Assembly: GCF_042767895.1 (NCBI RefSeq)
Contig: NC_091560.1
Coordinates: 12,884,421 to 12,899,420, forward strand
Direction: 5' to 3'
DNA length: 15,000 nt
Source of the DNA: Penaeus vannamei
Taxonomy: Eukaryota > Arthropoda > Malacostraca > Decapoda > Penaeidae
The notes under the pieces were generated by a model, which saw only the letters and a list, made by a program, of their open reading frames with translations, made no database searches and had not been told where the DNA came from. Within the stretch, counting starts at the first letter, position 1. Each line of letters begins with the position of its first letter. Shown piece by piece: positions 14,616-15,000 of this stretch. Position numbers and translations under genes: made by a program.

Positions 14616-14807
14616 ATGCGAATAGTAATGTCCTCTCAGCTAAGAAAATAAGTTTCTTGCTGTAACGTTTGCATAAGATGGCATATGTTCATATTTTATA
14701 ACACCAACATGGACTTCACAAGTTCTAGGTTCAATGATCTATCAAAATGCAAGGACAGAAAATGCCTTTCTCTGTTTCTGTGTGAGCGGTGTGTGTGTGC
14801 GTTTGTG

Positions 14808-14808
<1 letters not shown>
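14616..14808. other. Short unique spacer before terminal arrays
   Basis: AT-leaning non-repetitive sequence with no gene. Becomes GT-rich from about 14789 (GTGTGTGTGTGCGTTTGTGTGG). Confidence 0.5.
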
Positions 14809-14809
<1 letters not shown>

Positions 14810-14855
<46 letters not shown>

Positions 14856-14875
14856 GTGAGTGAGTGAGTGAGTGA

Positions 14876-14938
<63 letters not shown>

Positions 14939-14944
14939 TGAGTG

Positions 14945-15000
<56 letters not shown>
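14810..15000 (+). repeat. Compound array (GA)n-(GTGA)n-(GT)n-(GA)n, continues past the window
   Basis: Blocks: GA at 14810-14852, tetramer GTGA at about 14852-14881 (seven or more units), GT at about 14880-14932 (about 26 units), a short GAGAGAGTGAGTGTGC bridge, then GA from 14948 to the window edge. The tetramer is the sum of one GA and one GT unit and lies exactly between the GA and GT arrays. Confidence 0.95.

Noticed and set aside
14720..14745. GGTTCAATGATC as a tRNA or SINE B-box
   Set aside because: It lacks the terminal CC of the box and has no A-box at a workable distance.

Overview
This looks like arthropod nuclear DNA, most probably from a penaeid shrimp or another SSR-rich crustacean. 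The reasons are long uninterrupted (GA)n, (GT)n and (AAT)n/(ATC)n arrays, compound microsatellites, several minisatellites, mixed base composition, and no prokaryote-style gene packing. This assignment is an inference from repeat style; no gene anchors it. Roughly a third of the window is simple or low-complexity sequence.

Layout. Positions 1-880 are AT-rich with no gene seen, followed by an ATG/AAT array to about 1064, a short GC-rich segment, and a 200-base polypurine block (1296-1495). From 1500 to 2490 there is degenerate ATC trinucleotide DNA, a GC-richer unique patch, GA and GT arrays, and a perfect 26-base hairpin (2462-2487). Positions 2488-3220 are unique DNA with a 16-base palindrome. 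Positions 3221-4620 form a 1.4 kb trinucleotide island containing a 235-base tandem duplication. Next come a CpG-rich block (4655-4860), G-quadruplex-type tracts (5004-5069) and purine-rich DNA to 5640. Positions 5640-7690 are the least repetitive part. They hold a 162-codon minus-strand ORF, a promoter-like cluster (octamer, E-box, inverted CCAAT, TATA) at 6728-6798, and a 54-codon membrane-type small ORF just after it. A (GA)n array at 7856-7968 faces a (CT)n array at 8116-8304. Three minisatellites follow: GGA-rich, about 104 bases per unit (8839-9180); GT-rich, 36 bases, three units (9490-9597); and G-rich (9760-10165). A degenerate hAT-like relic may lie at about 10478-10964. Positions 11477-12290 contain small coding-like ORFs and a GC-rich block. 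A diverged second copy of the hairpin is at 12430-12459. The window closes with CT/CA arrays, a second trinucleotide island (13470-14615) and a GA-GTGA-GT-GA compound array that runs off the end.

No complete protein gene, rRNA, tRNA, CRISPR array or recognisable multi-gene system can be supported. Most long ORFs here (poly-Ile, -Asn, -Leu, Arg-Glu, Ser-Leu) are translations of microsatellites. The few non-repetitive ORFs are reported as low-confidence candidates that need transcript evidence. The items I would follow first are the repeated hairpin, the octamer/CCAAT/TATA cluster with the adjacent membrane microprotein ORF, the opposed GA/CT arrays, and the in-phase 235-base duplication.
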